From Flavimobilis massiliensis (GTDB lineage: Bacteria; Actinomycetota; Actinomycetes; Actinomycetales; Cellulomonadaceae): a stretch of DNA of 64,000 bases. The stretch is taken from positions 372,001-436,000 of the forward strand of contig NZ_LT964979.1 of the NCBI RefSeq assembly GCF_900240335.1, written 5' to 3'. Below the pieces are notes generated by a model that did no database searches, had not been told where the DNA came from, and was given only the letters and a program-made list of their open reading frames with translations. Position numbers and translations under genes: made by a program. Below are positions 42,277 through 50,348 of the stretch, piece after piece; within the stretch, counting starts at the first letter, position 1; every line of letters begins with the position of its first letter.

Positions 42277-43665
42277 ATGGACGCCCTGGCCCGGTGGCGA
42301 CTCCTGCGTCTTCATGTAGAGGACGGGATCCCGCTGGCGGCCCTGGCCAGGGACACCGACATCAGCCTGCGCACGCTGCAGCGTTGGAAGCAGGCCTACA
42401 CCGCCGACGGCATCGCAGGTCTGAACCCGAGGGAGCGGGCCGATGCGGGCGGGCGGCGCACTGACGCCAACGTGGTCGCATTCGTTGAGCGGCTGGCGCT
42501 GACTCGGCCCCGGCCAAGCATCGCGACCCTCTACCGCCTTACCGTCAAGGAAGCCGACAGGCTGGGGCGCCCCAGCCCCGGCTATTCGACTGTCCGGTCG
42601 ATCGTGCAGGGCCTCGACCCCGGACTCGTCACGCTCGCGCTGGAGGGGCCTGTCGCATACCGGGACAGGTACGAGCTGCTGCTGCGGCGGCGGGCCGAGC
42701 GGCCGAATGCGACCTGGCAGGTCGACCACACCGAGCTCGACATCCTGATCGTCGGTGCCGACGGGAAACCCGAGCGTCCGTGGATGACATCCGTCATCGA
42801 CGACTACTCACGCGCGATCTGCGGGTACACCGTCTTCACCGGCGCCCCATCGGCGATCAACACGGCCCTCGCGCTACGACAAGCGATCTGGCGCAAGAGC
42901 GATCCCGCGTGGCCAATGTGCGGCCTGCCAGACGTGCTCCACATCGACCACGGAAGCGACTTCACCAGCCAGCACATCGAATACACCGCCGTGGCACTGA
43001 AGATCCGATTGATCTACTCCACCGTCGGGCGCCCACAAGGGCGCGGGAAGGTGGAGCGGTTCTTCGGCACCGTGAACACCGAACTCCTCGCCGCACTGCC
43101 CGGACACCTCGCCCCCGGAGCACGGCGCCCCAAGCCGCACCTCACGCTCGCCGAACTCGACCAAGCCGTCGGCGGGTTCGTCACCGACTACAACGAGCGT
43201 CCCCACCGCGCGATCAAACAGAGCCCGAAGGCCGCATGGAAGGCCGATGGCTGGCTGCCGCGGATGCCGGACACCCTGGACCAGCTCGACGGTCTGCTGC
43301 TCACCGTGCCGAAGAACCGAATCGTCCAACGTGACGGCATCCACTTCCAAGGCCAGCGATACCTCTCGCCCACACTGGCACCCTTCGTCGGTCACCCAGT
43401 GACGATCCGGTACGACCCGAGGGACGTGTCCGAGATCCGCGTTTACGACCACGACACCTACATCTGCGCCGCGATCGACGAAGGCCACCCCAATCAGCGG
43501 CTGAGTCTGCGGGACATCGAATCCGCGCGCCGCACCCGCCGACGCGAGCTGCGCAAAGAGATCAACGACCGCATCCCACGTGCGGCCATCCGCGAAGAAC
43601 CTCGAACCGAGCGGACCGCGCCAAAGCGAGTGAAGCTGCGCACCTATGAGGAGGACGACACATGA
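42277..43665 (+). CDS. TniA-like DDE transposase (module 1)
   Basis: 462-aa transposase. N-terminal HTH (ALARDTDISLRTLQRWKQAY), rve core with D in WQVDHTELD, D in VLHIDHGSDF and E in RGKVERFFG, then a Mu-type C-terminal beta domain (YLSPTLAPFVGHPVTIRYDP) and basic tail. The order resolvase - DDE transposase - AAA ATPase parallels Tn5053/Tn402 and Tn552-like elements. It is about 20 residues different in pattern every 50 from the copy at 51154, so the copies are related, not recent duplicates. Confidence 0.88.
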   Translation: MDALARWRLLRLHVEDGIPLAALARDTDISLRTLQRWKQAYTADGIAGLNPRERADAGGRRTDANVVAFVERLALTRPRPSIATLYRLTVKEADRLGRPSPGYSTVRSIVQGLDPGLVTLALEGPVAYRDRYELLLRRRAERPNATWQVDHTELDILIVGADGKPERPWMTSVIDDYSRAICGYTVFTGAPSAINTALALRQAIWRKSDPAWPMCGLPDVLHIDHGSDFTSQHIEYTAVALKIRLIYSTVGRPQGRGKVERFFGTVNTELLAALPGHLAPGARRPKPHLTLAELDQAVGGFVTDYNERPHRAIKQSPKAAWKADGWLPRMPDTLDQLDGLLLTVPKNRIVQRDGIHFQGQRYLSPTLAPFVGHPVTIRYDPRDVSEIRVYDHDTYICAAIDEGHPNQRLSLRDIESARRTRRRELRKEINDRIPRAAIREEPRTERTAPKRVKLRTYEEDDT

Positions 43666-44474
43666 GCCGTGACTTCATCGTCACCAAGGAACATCGCCGC
43701 TTCATCGAGTTCGCCAACGCCGTCCGCAAAGAACGCACCATCGGTATCTGCCATGGCGACGCCGGCGTCGGCAAAACGCAGTCCGCGCGTCGGTACGCAC
43801 ACTGGGACACCCTCGAGCCCTTCATCACCACGTGGGGACCGCGCAACGACGAAGACCCGCAAAGCTATGCGACAGCCAGCCGATCCCGCACTGTCTTCTA
43901 CACACCTACCGTGATGCCCAAGCATGCACAACTGATCCACGAGATCGATCACCTCCAGACGAGGATCGGGATCTGCATCGACGAGCACCTTCGAAGCACC
44001 GGCAAAGTCCCGGATACATCCGCCCGGAACAACACCGACGAACTCGTCGAACTACTCATCATCGATGAGGCGGGACGACTCACTCCAACCGCGCTCGAAA
44101 TCCTCCGCGACCGCCATGACCGTACCCACCTCGCGATCATCCTGATTGGCATGCCCGGCGTCGACCAGCGCTTCCGCCACTACCCACAGCTCTACAGCAG
44201 ACTCGGCTTCTCCCATCGCTACCGCAACCTCGGCCGCGACGAACTCATCTTCGTCCTGGACCGCCACTGGAGACGACTCGGCCGCACGCTCGACCCCGAC
44301 GACTTCACCGACGCGCAAGCCATCGCCACGATCGAGCGCATCACCCGTGGCAACTTCCGCCTCGTCGAACGACTCTTCCCCCAGATCGCGCGAGTCCTCA
44401 AAATCAACGAACTCGAGACCATCACCGACGACGTCGTCGAAGCCGCCGCAAGCATCCTCGTCATCGGGAACTAG
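43662..44474 (+). CDS. TniB-like AAA ATPase (module 1)
   Basis: 270-aa ATPase that activates target capture for the transposase. Walker A GDAGVGKT near residues 32-39, Walker B LLIIDEAG near 129-136, sensor region LIGMPGVDQRF. ATGA overlap with the transposase. The 173 bp that follow (44475-44647) hold no gene and should include the transposon end, which I could not define. Confidence 0.85.
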   Translation: MSRDFIVTKEHRRFIEFANAVRKERTIGICHGDAGVGKTQSARRYAHWDTLEPFITTWGPRNDEDPQSYATASRSRTVFYTPTVMPKHAQLIHEIDHLQTRIGICIDEHLRSTGKVPDTSARNNTDELVELLIIDEAGRLTPTALEILRDRHDRTHLAIILIGMPGVDQRFRHYPQLYSRLGFSHRYRNLGRDELIFVLDRHWRRLGRTLDPDDFTDAQAIATIERITRGNFRLVERLFPQIARVLKINELETITDDVVEAAASILVIGN

Positions 44475-44618
44475 CGACAAAGAACGCCGCGAAAGCCCGC
44501 CAACGAGCGCTAACAATCACAGCCGCGGTGCAGCTCGCGGCCGTGCCGGAATCGATCGTTTTCGGCCTACTCGGCTCGCGGTGATGAACCTATGCGCCGG
44601 CAATCTGCTGGATGGCCT

Positions 44619-44640
44619 GGTTACCTTCCGAATGGTAACC
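44619..44640. promoter_or_regulatory. TetR operator palindrome
   Basis: GGTTACC (44619-44625) and GGTAACC (44634-44640) are perfect 7-bp arms around an 8-nt spacer. The ATG of the TetR gene is only 8 bp further on (44648), so the transcript is probably leaderless or has a very short leader and the repressor would block its own promoter. Confidence 0.65.
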
Positions 44641-44647
44641 TACACTC

Positions 44648-45178
44648 ATGCGCACCGATCCTCGCCCCGCGATCCTGGCGGCCGCCTTCTCTCAGCTCGA
44701 CGAGGGGCGGGCGGTGTCTCTGGATTCCGTGGCCCGAAGTGTGGGGCTGACCAAGCCGGGGGTGATGTATCACTTCCCCACGAAGGAAGCCCTCATGCTC
44801 GCCCTGGTGGACTCCGTTTTGGACCGCTGGGAAGAGGCGCTGGTCGCACGCCTCGGGTCGTCGCCGGAGGGCGCGGCGCCGGCCGCGCGCATCGGCGCGT
44901 ATGTCGACTGGTCACTGTCCGGGGGTTTCGATGAAACCGACCTGGTGGCGATGAGTGATCCGAAGCTGCGCCGCTCGCTCACGCAGCGCTGGGCCGAACG
45001 TCTCGCGCCCTGGCTCGTCGTGCCCGATGACGTCGCCCCGGACGAACGCACCCGGTTGCTCGCCGCCCGCCTCCTGGCCGACGGCGGGTGGCTTGCCGAA
45101 GCCGCCAACGTCTCCCCTCCTACCCCCGGCGACCTGGCGCAGCTCCGCGCCTTCGCCCACAACCTCGTGAAGGACTGA
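44648..45178 (+). CDS. TetR-family repressor of SMR efflux genes
   Basis: 176-aa TetR regulator. HTH in AVSLDSVARSVGLTKPGVMY with the usual HFPTKEAL following. The ligand domain is variable (RIGAYVDWSLSGGFDE). It is immediately upstream of two SMR efflux genes on the same strand, 2 bp from the first, and has a palindromic operator in front. It likely responds to a cationic drug exported by the pair. Confidence 0.85.
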   Translation: MRTDPRPAILAAAFSQLDEGRAVSLDSVARSVGLTKPGVMYHFPTKEALMLALVDSVLDRWEEALVARLGSSPEGAAPAARIGAYVDWSLSGGFDETDLVAMSDPKLRRSLTQRWAERLAPWLVVPDDVAPDERTRLLAARLLADGGWLAEAANVSPPTPGDLAQLRAFAHNLVKD

Positions 45179-45180
45179 CT

Positions 45181-45528
45181 ATGAAGAAATGGCTCCTGCT
45201 TGCCGGCGCGATCATCAGTGAAGTCGCCGGCTCCCTCGCCCTCCAAGCCGGCCAGGACCACCCCGCCTGGTACATCCTCGTCGCGATCGGCTACGTCGGC
45301 GCGTTCACGCTTCTCGCGCTCGTTCTACGCGAGGGGATGGCCCTCGGGGTTGCGTACGGGATCTGGGGCGCGATGGGCGTCGCCCTGACGGCGGTGCTGG
45401 CGGCACTTCTGTTCGGACAGCCCTTGACCGGCGTGATGATCCTCGGCCTGGCGTTGATCATCGGCGGTGTTCTCACCGTCGAACTCGGATCGCAAGCGGC
45501 GCAGCGCAAGAGGGAGGCGAGCATCTGA
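45181..45528 (+). CDS. SMR efflux subunit 1
   Basis: 115-aa four-TM small multidrug resistance protein with the conserved membrane Glu at E14 (GAIISEVAGSLAL). The LREGMALGVAYGIWGAMG motif of SMR proteins is present. It ends in a basic tail (AAQRKREASI). The stop overlaps the start of the second SMR gene by 1 bp. Pairs like this form heterodimers that export quaternary ammonium compounds or other cations. Confidence 0.9.
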   Translation: MKKWLLLAGAIISEVAGSLALQAGQDHPAWYILVAIGYVGAFTLLALVLREGMALGVAYGIWGAMGVALTAVLAALLFGQPLTGVMILGLALIIGGVLTVELGSQAAQRKREASI

Positions 45529-45848
45529 TGGTCTGGCTCTTCCTCATCCTCGCGATCGTCCTCGAAGTCGGCGCGGCGCTCTCCCTGCGCCTGGCAACCG
45601 GCGGACGGAAACTGTTCTACATCGCCGTCGTCGTGGGCTACCTCGGCGCGTTCTTCTTCCTCACCCAAGTCCTTGCCCTCGGGCTCGGCATCGGTGTTGC
45701 CTACGGCATCTGGGCCGCCTCCGGCGTCGCCCTCACCGCAGTGGCCAGCAAGTTCCTGTTCAAAGAGCCCTTCACCTGGGTCATGGCGCTCGGCATCGCC
45801 CTCATCATCGGCGGCGTCCTCCTCGTCGAACTCGGCGCGGCCCACTAG
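45528..45848 (+). CDS. SMR efflux subunit 2
   Basis: 106-aa SMR protein with four TM helices, conserved Glu at E13 (AIVLEVGAALSLRLA) and ALGLGIGVAYGIWAASG. Adjacent to a homologous subunit, as in EbrAB and YkkCD. Both genes keep the essential Glu, so both are likely functional. Confidence 0.9.
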   Translation: MVWLFLILAIVLEVGAALSLRLATGGRKLFYIAVVVGYLGAFFFLTQVLALGLGIGVAYGIWAASGVALTAVASKFLFKEPFTWVMALGIALIIGGVLLVELGAAH

Positions 45849-45863
45849 CCTGCCGACACGGCC

Positions 45864-46061
45864 ATGACCGTCGCTCGCACCCTCGCGGCAATTCGCCGCG
45901 CCCTCCTGGAAGATCCTGCCGTCGACATCCGATTCGTGGACGCAATCACCGTCGACAGTCATCTTCTGAGCACGCACGGCCAGGCCCTCATCCTGTTCGT
46001 ACACCCACAGCATCGCGAAGTCGTCGACGAGCTGCGCAACGCCTCCCGCCCATTGGACTAG
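45864..46061 (+). CDS. Small unknown protein (65 aa, family A)
   Basis: 65-aa protein 15 bp after the SMR genes. Core pattern R-LL-E-P-VDIRFVDAITVDSHL then LILFVHPQHREVVDELR. A homologue of 67 aa lies on the other strand at 48489-48692 (VVFTDALTADSYL then VLFLHTAHRQLVDELR). Its TAG stop is part of the CTAG at the left edge of the IS481 element. Function unknown; association with efflux genes is noted. Confidence 0.6.
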   Translation: MTVARTLAAIRRALLEDPAVDIRFVDAITVDSHLLSTHGQALILFVHPQHREVVDELRNASRPLD

Positions 46062-46120
46062 TTGTTGCTGGCCATGAGGTTGTTGACGTTCTTTGGGGGG
46101 TGGCGACGCAGGCGGGTACG

Positions 46121-46195
46121 ATGAGGCGTATGTCGAGCCCTGAATCGGACACTCAGGGGCTTTCGGTCACGCCGTCAGCCCCTCACCTCCGCTGA
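46121..46195 (+). CDS. Leader peptide of the exporter gene
   Basis: 24-codon ORF (ATG 46121; a second ATG at 46130) ending at TGA 46193-46195, upstream of the exporter. AGGGGCT inside it (46155-46161) can pair with AGCCCCT at 46177-46183 or at 46195-46201, giving alternative hairpins. This is the layout of ribosome-stalling attenuation; drug-dependent stalling would be the inducer. Leader translation is inferred. Confidence 0.45.
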   Translation: MRRMSSPESDTQGLSVTPSAPHLR

Positions 46196-46312
46196 GCCCC
46201 TAGCTCTCTGCTGCTCCATGCTGCGCGCAGCACGACATTCGGGTGTCCTCTGGGTGCTGACCGTGGTGACGAGACGTTCTCCTGTTCGTACTCTCGCTTC
46301 GGAGCTATCTCG

Positions 46313-47494
46313 ATGCCTTTTGCTCTCTATCTTCTTGCCCTGGTGGTCTTCGCCATGGGTACTTCCGAATTCGTGCTTGCCGGCCTCGTGCCGGACATCT
46401 CCAACTATTTCGGCGTTTCCGTGGGGACCGCTGGTCTCCTGACATCGGCGTTCGCCGCAGGGATGGTGATCGGCGCACCTGCGATGGCCGCGCTCACTCG
46501 TCGCCTCCCCATGAAAGCGACACTCTTTGGTTGTGTGATCGTGTTCGCGCTGTGCCATGTCGTCGGAGCACTCACACCGGACTTCACTGTTCTGTTCATC
46601 ACGCGCGTGATCGCCGCGATCGTCAACGCAGGCTTCTTGGCGGTCGCGCTGGGTGCGGCGACGAAACTCGTGGCACCCAGCGCCAAAGGTCGGGCCGTGG
46701 CGATTCTGCTGGCGGGCACCACCGTCGCAACCGTCGCCGGCGTCCCCGCGGGTGCTCTGCTTGGTACGGCACTCGGTTGGCAGTCGACGTTCTGGGCGAT
46801 CGCTCTTCTCTGCATCCCCGCTGCGATCGGCATCGCCGCGGGCTTCACCAATCAAAGTGACGAATCGTCAAGGGAGGAATCGTCTTCGACCCCGCTGCGG
46901 GCGGAGCTGGCCCAGCTTGCCTCCCCGCGCCTCGTTCTGACGATGCTGCTGGCTGCCCTGGTGAACGCCGGAACCTTCGCGACGCTGACCTTTCTCGCGC
47001 CGATTGTTACCGATACCGCCGGCCTGAGCCAATGGTGGGTGTCGGTGGCGCTTGTGCTCTTCGGCGTTGGCTCCTTCATCGGCGTCACCGTTGCGGGACG
47101 ACTCTCGGACGCCCGACCTCGATTCGTCGTCTTGGGTGGTGGAAGCGTTCTTGTGCTCGGGTGGGCCGCGTTGGCGCTCTTCGCGACGAACCCCGTTGCC
47201 CTGCTCGGGCTCGTATTCGCTCAGGGGGTGTTGGGGTTTGCTGTCGGGAGCACGCTGATCACGCGAGTGCTCTATGCGGCGGCGGGTGCGCCCACCATGG
47301 CGGGTTCGTACGCGACCGCGGCACTCAACGTCGGTGCAGCAGCAGGTCCAGTCCTCGCCGCTGCCGCACTCGGTGTGATGTCCAGCGCGCTCGGGCCGGT
47401 GTGGGTGGCCGTCATCGTAACCGCAGCCGCATTGCTGCTCGCCATTCCCGTTCTTCGACTGGTCGCACCCGCCGAGAGCGAAGTGGTCAAGTGA
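46313..47494 (+). CDS. cmx: Cmx-family chloramphenicol exporter (MFS)
   Basis: 393-aa MFS drug exporter with 12 predicted TM helices. MPFALYLLALVVFAMGTSEF and TSAFAAGMVIGAP at the N terminus, the RVIAAIVNAGFLAVALG region, and STLITRVLYAAAGAPTMAGS near residue 320 match the Cmx/CmlA-type chloramphenicol efflux proteins of actinobacteria. Its stop overlaps the GTG of the IS transposase, so both are one operon of the transporter IS. Upstream leader region suggests inducible expression. Confidence 0.85.
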   Translation: MPFALYLLALVVFAMGTSEFVLAGLVPDISNYFGVSVGTAGLLTSAFAAGMVIGAPAMAALTRRLPMKATLFGCVIVFALCHVVGALTPDFTVLFITRVIAAIVNAGFLAVALGAATKLVAPSAKGRAVAILLAGTTVATVAGVPAGALLGTALGWQSTFWAIALLCIPAAIGIAAGFTNQSDESSREESSSTPLRAELAQLASPRLVLTMLLAALVNAGTFATLTFLAPIVTDTAGLSQWWVSVALVLFGVGSFIGVTVAGRLSDARPRFVVLGGGSVLVLGWAALALFATNPVALLGLVFAQGVLGFAVGSTLITRVLYAAAGAPTMAGSYATAALNVGAAAGPVLAAAALGVMSSALGPVWVAVIVTAAALLLAIPVLRLVAPAESEVVK

Positions 47495-48492
47495 CGCATG
47501 CGAACTCGCCGTTGACGGTCGAAGGTCGTCGCCGACTTATCGAGCGCTGTCGGACTCGACCCCTCGCGCATGTCGCCGCCGAGATGGGCATCTCCCGAGC
47601 CACCGCATCCAAATGGGTCGGACGGTACCGCCGATTCGGTGAGGTCGGCTTGCATGATCGTGCGTCTACCCCAATCCGTCAGCCAACGGCAACGCGGAGC
47701 GAAGTCGTGGTGATGATCGAAGCCATGCGACGCCATCACAAGTGGTCAGCCTCACGTATCGCGTTCGAGCTGGATCAGCGTGACATTTCCGTCAGCCGCC
47801 GCACGGTCACGCGCCTACTCGCACACCTCGGGCTGAATCGCCGGAAGATCATCGACCCGAGCGGTGCAACGAACCGAGAACCGCAGAAGATCGTCGCTGA
47901 GCGCCCCGGACACATGATGCACATCGACGTGAAGAAGACAGGACGCATCCCGGACGGCGGCGGCTGGCGCGTACACGGCAAGGGCAGCACCGAAGCAAAG
48001 AAGGTCGCGCGGGCGAAAAGGAGAGGCGGGAAGACCGGCTACGTGTTTCTCCACTCCGCGATCGACGGATACTCCCGACTCGCCTACACGGAAGCACTGT
48101 CCGATGAGAAAGCGGTGACGGCAGTTGCGTTCCTCGATCGCGCGAGAGCATGGTTCGCCGCGCACGGCATCACCCGCATTGAGCGCATCGTGACCGACAA
48201 CGGCTCCTGCTACCGGGCCAGCGCATTCGCTGCTGCCATGGGCGAGAGCCGACATCAGCGCATCGCGCCCTACACGCCGCGACACAACGGAAAGGTCGAA
48301 CGCTACAACCGCATCCTCGCCGAGGAGTTCCTCTACGCACGCACCTGGCACTCAGAACACGAACGCGCCGCGGCACTCGATGTCTGGAACCAGCACTACA
48401 ACTACCACCGACCCCACGGCGCACACGACGGACAACCACCCGCACTGGCAACGCCGACGCCCGTCAACAACGTGCTGGCCTCATACAACTAG
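47491..48492 (+). CDS. IS481-family transposase
   Basis: 333-aa transposase. N-terminal HTH (AAEMGISRATASKWVGRYRR), a second HTH segment (MRRHHKWSASRIAFELDQRD) and rve core: D in HMMHIDVKKTG, D in IERIVTDNGSCY and E in HNGKVERYNR. Typical length. GTG start overlaps the cmx stop. The TAG stop lies in the right terminal CTAG. Confidence 0.88.
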   Translation: MTHANSPLTVEGRRRLIERCRTRPLAHVAAEMGISRATASKWVGRYRRFGEVGLHDRASTPIRQPTATRSEVVVMIEAMRRHHKWSASRIAFELDQRDISVSRRTVTRLLAHLGLNRRKIIDPSGATNREPQKIVAERPGHMMHIDVKKTGRIPDGGGWRVHGKGSTEAKKVARAKRRGGKTGYVFLHSAIDGYSRLAYTEALSDEKAVTAVAFLDRARAWFAAHGITRIERIVTDNGSCYRASAFAAAMGESRHQRIAPYTPRHNGKVERYNRILAEEFLYARTWHSEHERAAALDVWNQHYNYHRPHGAHDGQPPALATPTPVNNVLASYN

Positions 48493-48692
48493 TGCGGTCG
48501 GCCGGGGTCATCACCGCGGCCGCGCAGCTCGTCAACGAGCTGGCGGTGCGCCGTGTGCAGGAACAGCACTGGGCGGCCGCTGCGCCCACTGTGGAGGTAA
48601 CTGTCGGCGGTGAGCGCATCGGTGAACACGACTTCAAGCTCCGGCTGCTCGTGCAGCAGTCGCCGCACTTGTTCGGCCACCCGCTCAGTCAT
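48489..48692 (-). CDS. Small unknown protein (67 aa, family A)
   Basis: 67-aa homologue of the protein at 45864-46061. Start MTERVAEQVRRLLHEQPELE with GGGGGGAG upstream; a longer frame adds 13 codons. Its stop TAG is in the CTAG at the right edge of the IS481 element. Before insertion the two genes would have been convergent with overlapping stops. Function unknown. Confidence 0.55.
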   Translation of the reverse strand: MTERVAEQVRRLLHEQPELEVVFTDALTADSYLHSGRSGRPVLFLHTAHRQLVDELRGRGDDPGRPH

Positions 48693-48757
48693 CGAAACTC
48701 CCCCCAGAGCTTCCGGGAGCGTATCGGACACGTCCGCACCGCGGCGCGGGCGGATCG

Positions 48758-48984
48758 CTATCGCGCGATCAGGTGGCGACGCCTCCGGCCCCTCGCGACG
48801 AGCTGCACGACGATCAGCCCGGCAATCATCGGGACGGCGAACAGGCCGGCCCCGATCAAGATGTTCTCGACCGTCAGCAGCTCGAACAGGGACGGGAACC
48901 GGCCCTCCTGGTGGGCGGCCTCGAACAGGCGAATGAGAAACCAGCCGAGCACTACTAGCCCGCCGATCACCACTCCCGCGTAGG
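48758..48984 (-). pseudogene. Two-TM membrane protein truncated by IS6100
   Basis: The frame reads YAGVVIGGLVVLGWFLIRLF, then FPSLFELLTVENILIGAGLF, VPMIAGLIVVQLVARG and ends RRRRHLIAR: two TM helices and a basic tail. The N terminus is missing because IS6100 sequence starts at 48985. Upstream of the 67-aa gene on the same strand. Function unknown. Confidence 0.55.
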
Positions 48985-49085
48985 GGCTCTGTTGCAAAAA
49001 TCGTGAAGCTTGAGCATGCTTGGCGGAGATTGGACGGACGGAACGATGACGGATTTCAAGTGGCGCCATTTCCAGGGTGATGTGA
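48985..49085. other. Exact duplicate of IS6100 left end (probable assembly artefact)
   Basis: 101 bp identical to the first 101 bp of the complete IS6100 (49086-49186), starting at the terminal repeat GGCTCTGTTGCAAA and abutting the complete copy with no target sequence between. With the N at 49974 and a similar duplication on the right, contig-end overlap during scaffolding is the likely cause. Confidence 0.75.
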
Positions 49086-49965
49086 GGCTCTGTTGCAAAA
49101 ATCGTGAAGCTTGAGCATGCTTGGCGGAGATTGGACGGACGGAACGATGACGGATTTCAAGTGGCGCCATTTCCAGGGTGATGTGATCCTGTGGGCGGTG
49201 CGCTGGTATTGTCGCTATCCGATCAGCTATCGCGACCTTGAGGAAATGCTGGCGGAACGCGGCATTTCGGTCGACCATACGACGATCTATCGCTGGGTCC
49301 AGTGCTACGCCCCGGAGATGGAGAAGCGGCTGCGCTGGTTCTGGCGGCGTGGCTTTGATCCGAGCTGGCGCCTGGATGAAACCTACGTCAAGGTGCGGGG
49401 CAAGTGGACCTACCTGTACCGGGCAGTCGACAAGCGGGGCGACACGATCGATTTCTACCTGTCGCCGACCCGCAGCGCCAAGGCAGCGAAGCGGTTCCTG
49501 GGCAAGGCCCTGCGAGGCCTGAAGCACTGGGAAAAGCCTGCCACGCTCAATACCGACAAAGCGCCGAGCTATGGTGCAGCGATCACCGAATTGAAGCGCG
49601 AAGGAAAGCTGGACCGGGAGACGGCCCACCGGCAGGTGAAGTATCTCAATAACGTGATCGAGGCCGATCACGGAAAGCTCAAGATACTGATCAAGCCGGT
49701 GCGCGGTTTCAAATCGATCCCCACGGCCTATGCCACGATCAAGGGATTCGAAGTCATGCGAGCCCTGCGCAAAGGACAGGCTCGCCCCTGGTGCCTGCAG
49801 CCCGGCATCAGGGGCGAGGTGCGCCTTGTGGAGAGAGCTTTTGGCATTGGGCCCTCGGCGCTGACGGAGGCCATGGGCATGCTCAACCACCATTTCGCAG
49901 CAGCCGCCTGATCGGCGCAGAGCGACAGCCTACCTCTGACTGCCGCCAATCTTTGCAACAGAGCC
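49086..49965 (+). mobile_element. IS6100, complete
   Basis: Exactly 880 bp between 14-bp inverted repeats GGCTCTGTTGCAAA (49086) and its complement ending 49965: the size of IS6100 (IS6 family). IS6100 moves by replicative transposition and joins replicons through cointegrates. The true outer flanks (CCCGCGTA before 48985 and AGGTGGGG after it) do not form an 8-bp duplication, so a deletion or recombination through IS6100 has occurred. Confidence 0.93.
49117..49911 (+). CDS. tnpA: IS6100 transposase
   Basis: 264-aa IS6-family DDE transposase. Landmarks: MTDFKWRHFQGDVILWAVRW, D in WRLDETYVKVRG, D in TLNTDKAPSYG and E in NNVIEADHGKLK. The start at MLGGDWTDG (49117) is used; translation may begin at the later ATG 49147. 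Confidence 0.93.
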   Translation: MLGGDWTDGTMTDFKWRHFQGDVILWAVRWYCRYPISYRDLEEMLAERGISVDHTTIYRWVQCYAPEMEKRLRWFWRRGFDPSWRLDETYVKVRGKWTYLYRAVDKRGDTIDFYLSPTRSAKAAKRFLGKALRGLKHWEKPATLNTDKAPSYGAAITELKREGKLDRETAHRQVKYLNNVIEADHGKLKILIKPVRGFKSIPTAYATIKGFEVMRALRKGQARPWCLQPGIRGEVRLVERAFGIGPSALTEAMGMLNHHFAAAA

Positions 49966-49973
49966 AGGTGGGG

Positions 49974-50103
49974 NGCTTTTGGCATTGGGCCCTCGGCGCT
50001 GACGGAGGCCATGGGCATGCTCAACCACCATTTCGCAGCAGCCGCCTGATCGGCGCAGAGCGACAGCCTACCTCTGACTGCCGCCAATCTTTGCAACAGA
50101 GCC
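49974..50103. other. Ambiguous base and duplicate of IS6100 right end
   Basis: A single N at 49974 is followed by a repeat of the last 129 bp of IS6100 (from GCTTTTGGCATTGG to the terminal CAGAGCC at 50103). The 8 bp AGGTGGGG follows both the full copy and this fragment. This is an overlap of two contigs joined across a gap, not a biological repeat. Confidence 0.8.
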
Positions 50104-50348
50104 AGGTGGGGATCGGCGATCTCGTAGCGCGTCTTGCGGCCCTCGGGTTCGGCAGCAACGATGCCGCAGTCGCGCAGGCACGCCAGATGATTGGACACGT
50201 TGGAGCGTGTGAGGTCCAGATCGCGGGCCAGCTCTGCCGGGTAGGCCGGCCGGTCGAGCAGCGTCAGGATGATCCGGGACCTGGTCGGGTCGGCCAGCGC
50301 GCGGCCCAACCGGTTCATCACGTCCAGGCGAGAAGCAATGGTCAGCAT
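50104..50348 (-). pseudogene. cmtR: cmtR, 3' end removed by IS6100
   Basis: Codes for residues 1 to about 82 of a second CmtR (MLTIASRLDVMNRLGRALAD), with C57 and C61 intact, then runs into IS6100 at 50103. The third Cd ligand C102 and all of cadD are missing. The DNA-binding domain is kept, so a metal-blind repressor could still be made. Divergence from the first copy shows it comes from a related but distinct transposon. Confidence 0.85.

Larger units (their letters stand above)
46058..48492. mobile_element. IS481-family element carrying a cmx-like gene
   Basis: Transporter-type IS. Imperfect 31-bp terminal inverted repeats lie at 46058-46088 and 48462-48492, both beginning CTAGTTGT and ending GTTGTTGACG. 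CTAG is present at both outer edges (46058-46061, 48489-48492) and is probably the target duplication. Inside are a leader ORF, a chloramphenicol-type exporter and an IS481 transposase in one direction. I recall IS5564 of Corynebacterium as a similar element with a chloramphenicol gene, but did not check identity. Confidence 0.75.

Noticed and set aside
48985..50103. Biological tandem of partial IS6100 copies
   Set aside because: Exact identity, lack of target sequence between copies, the N, and the duplicated 8-bp flank favour contig overlap.
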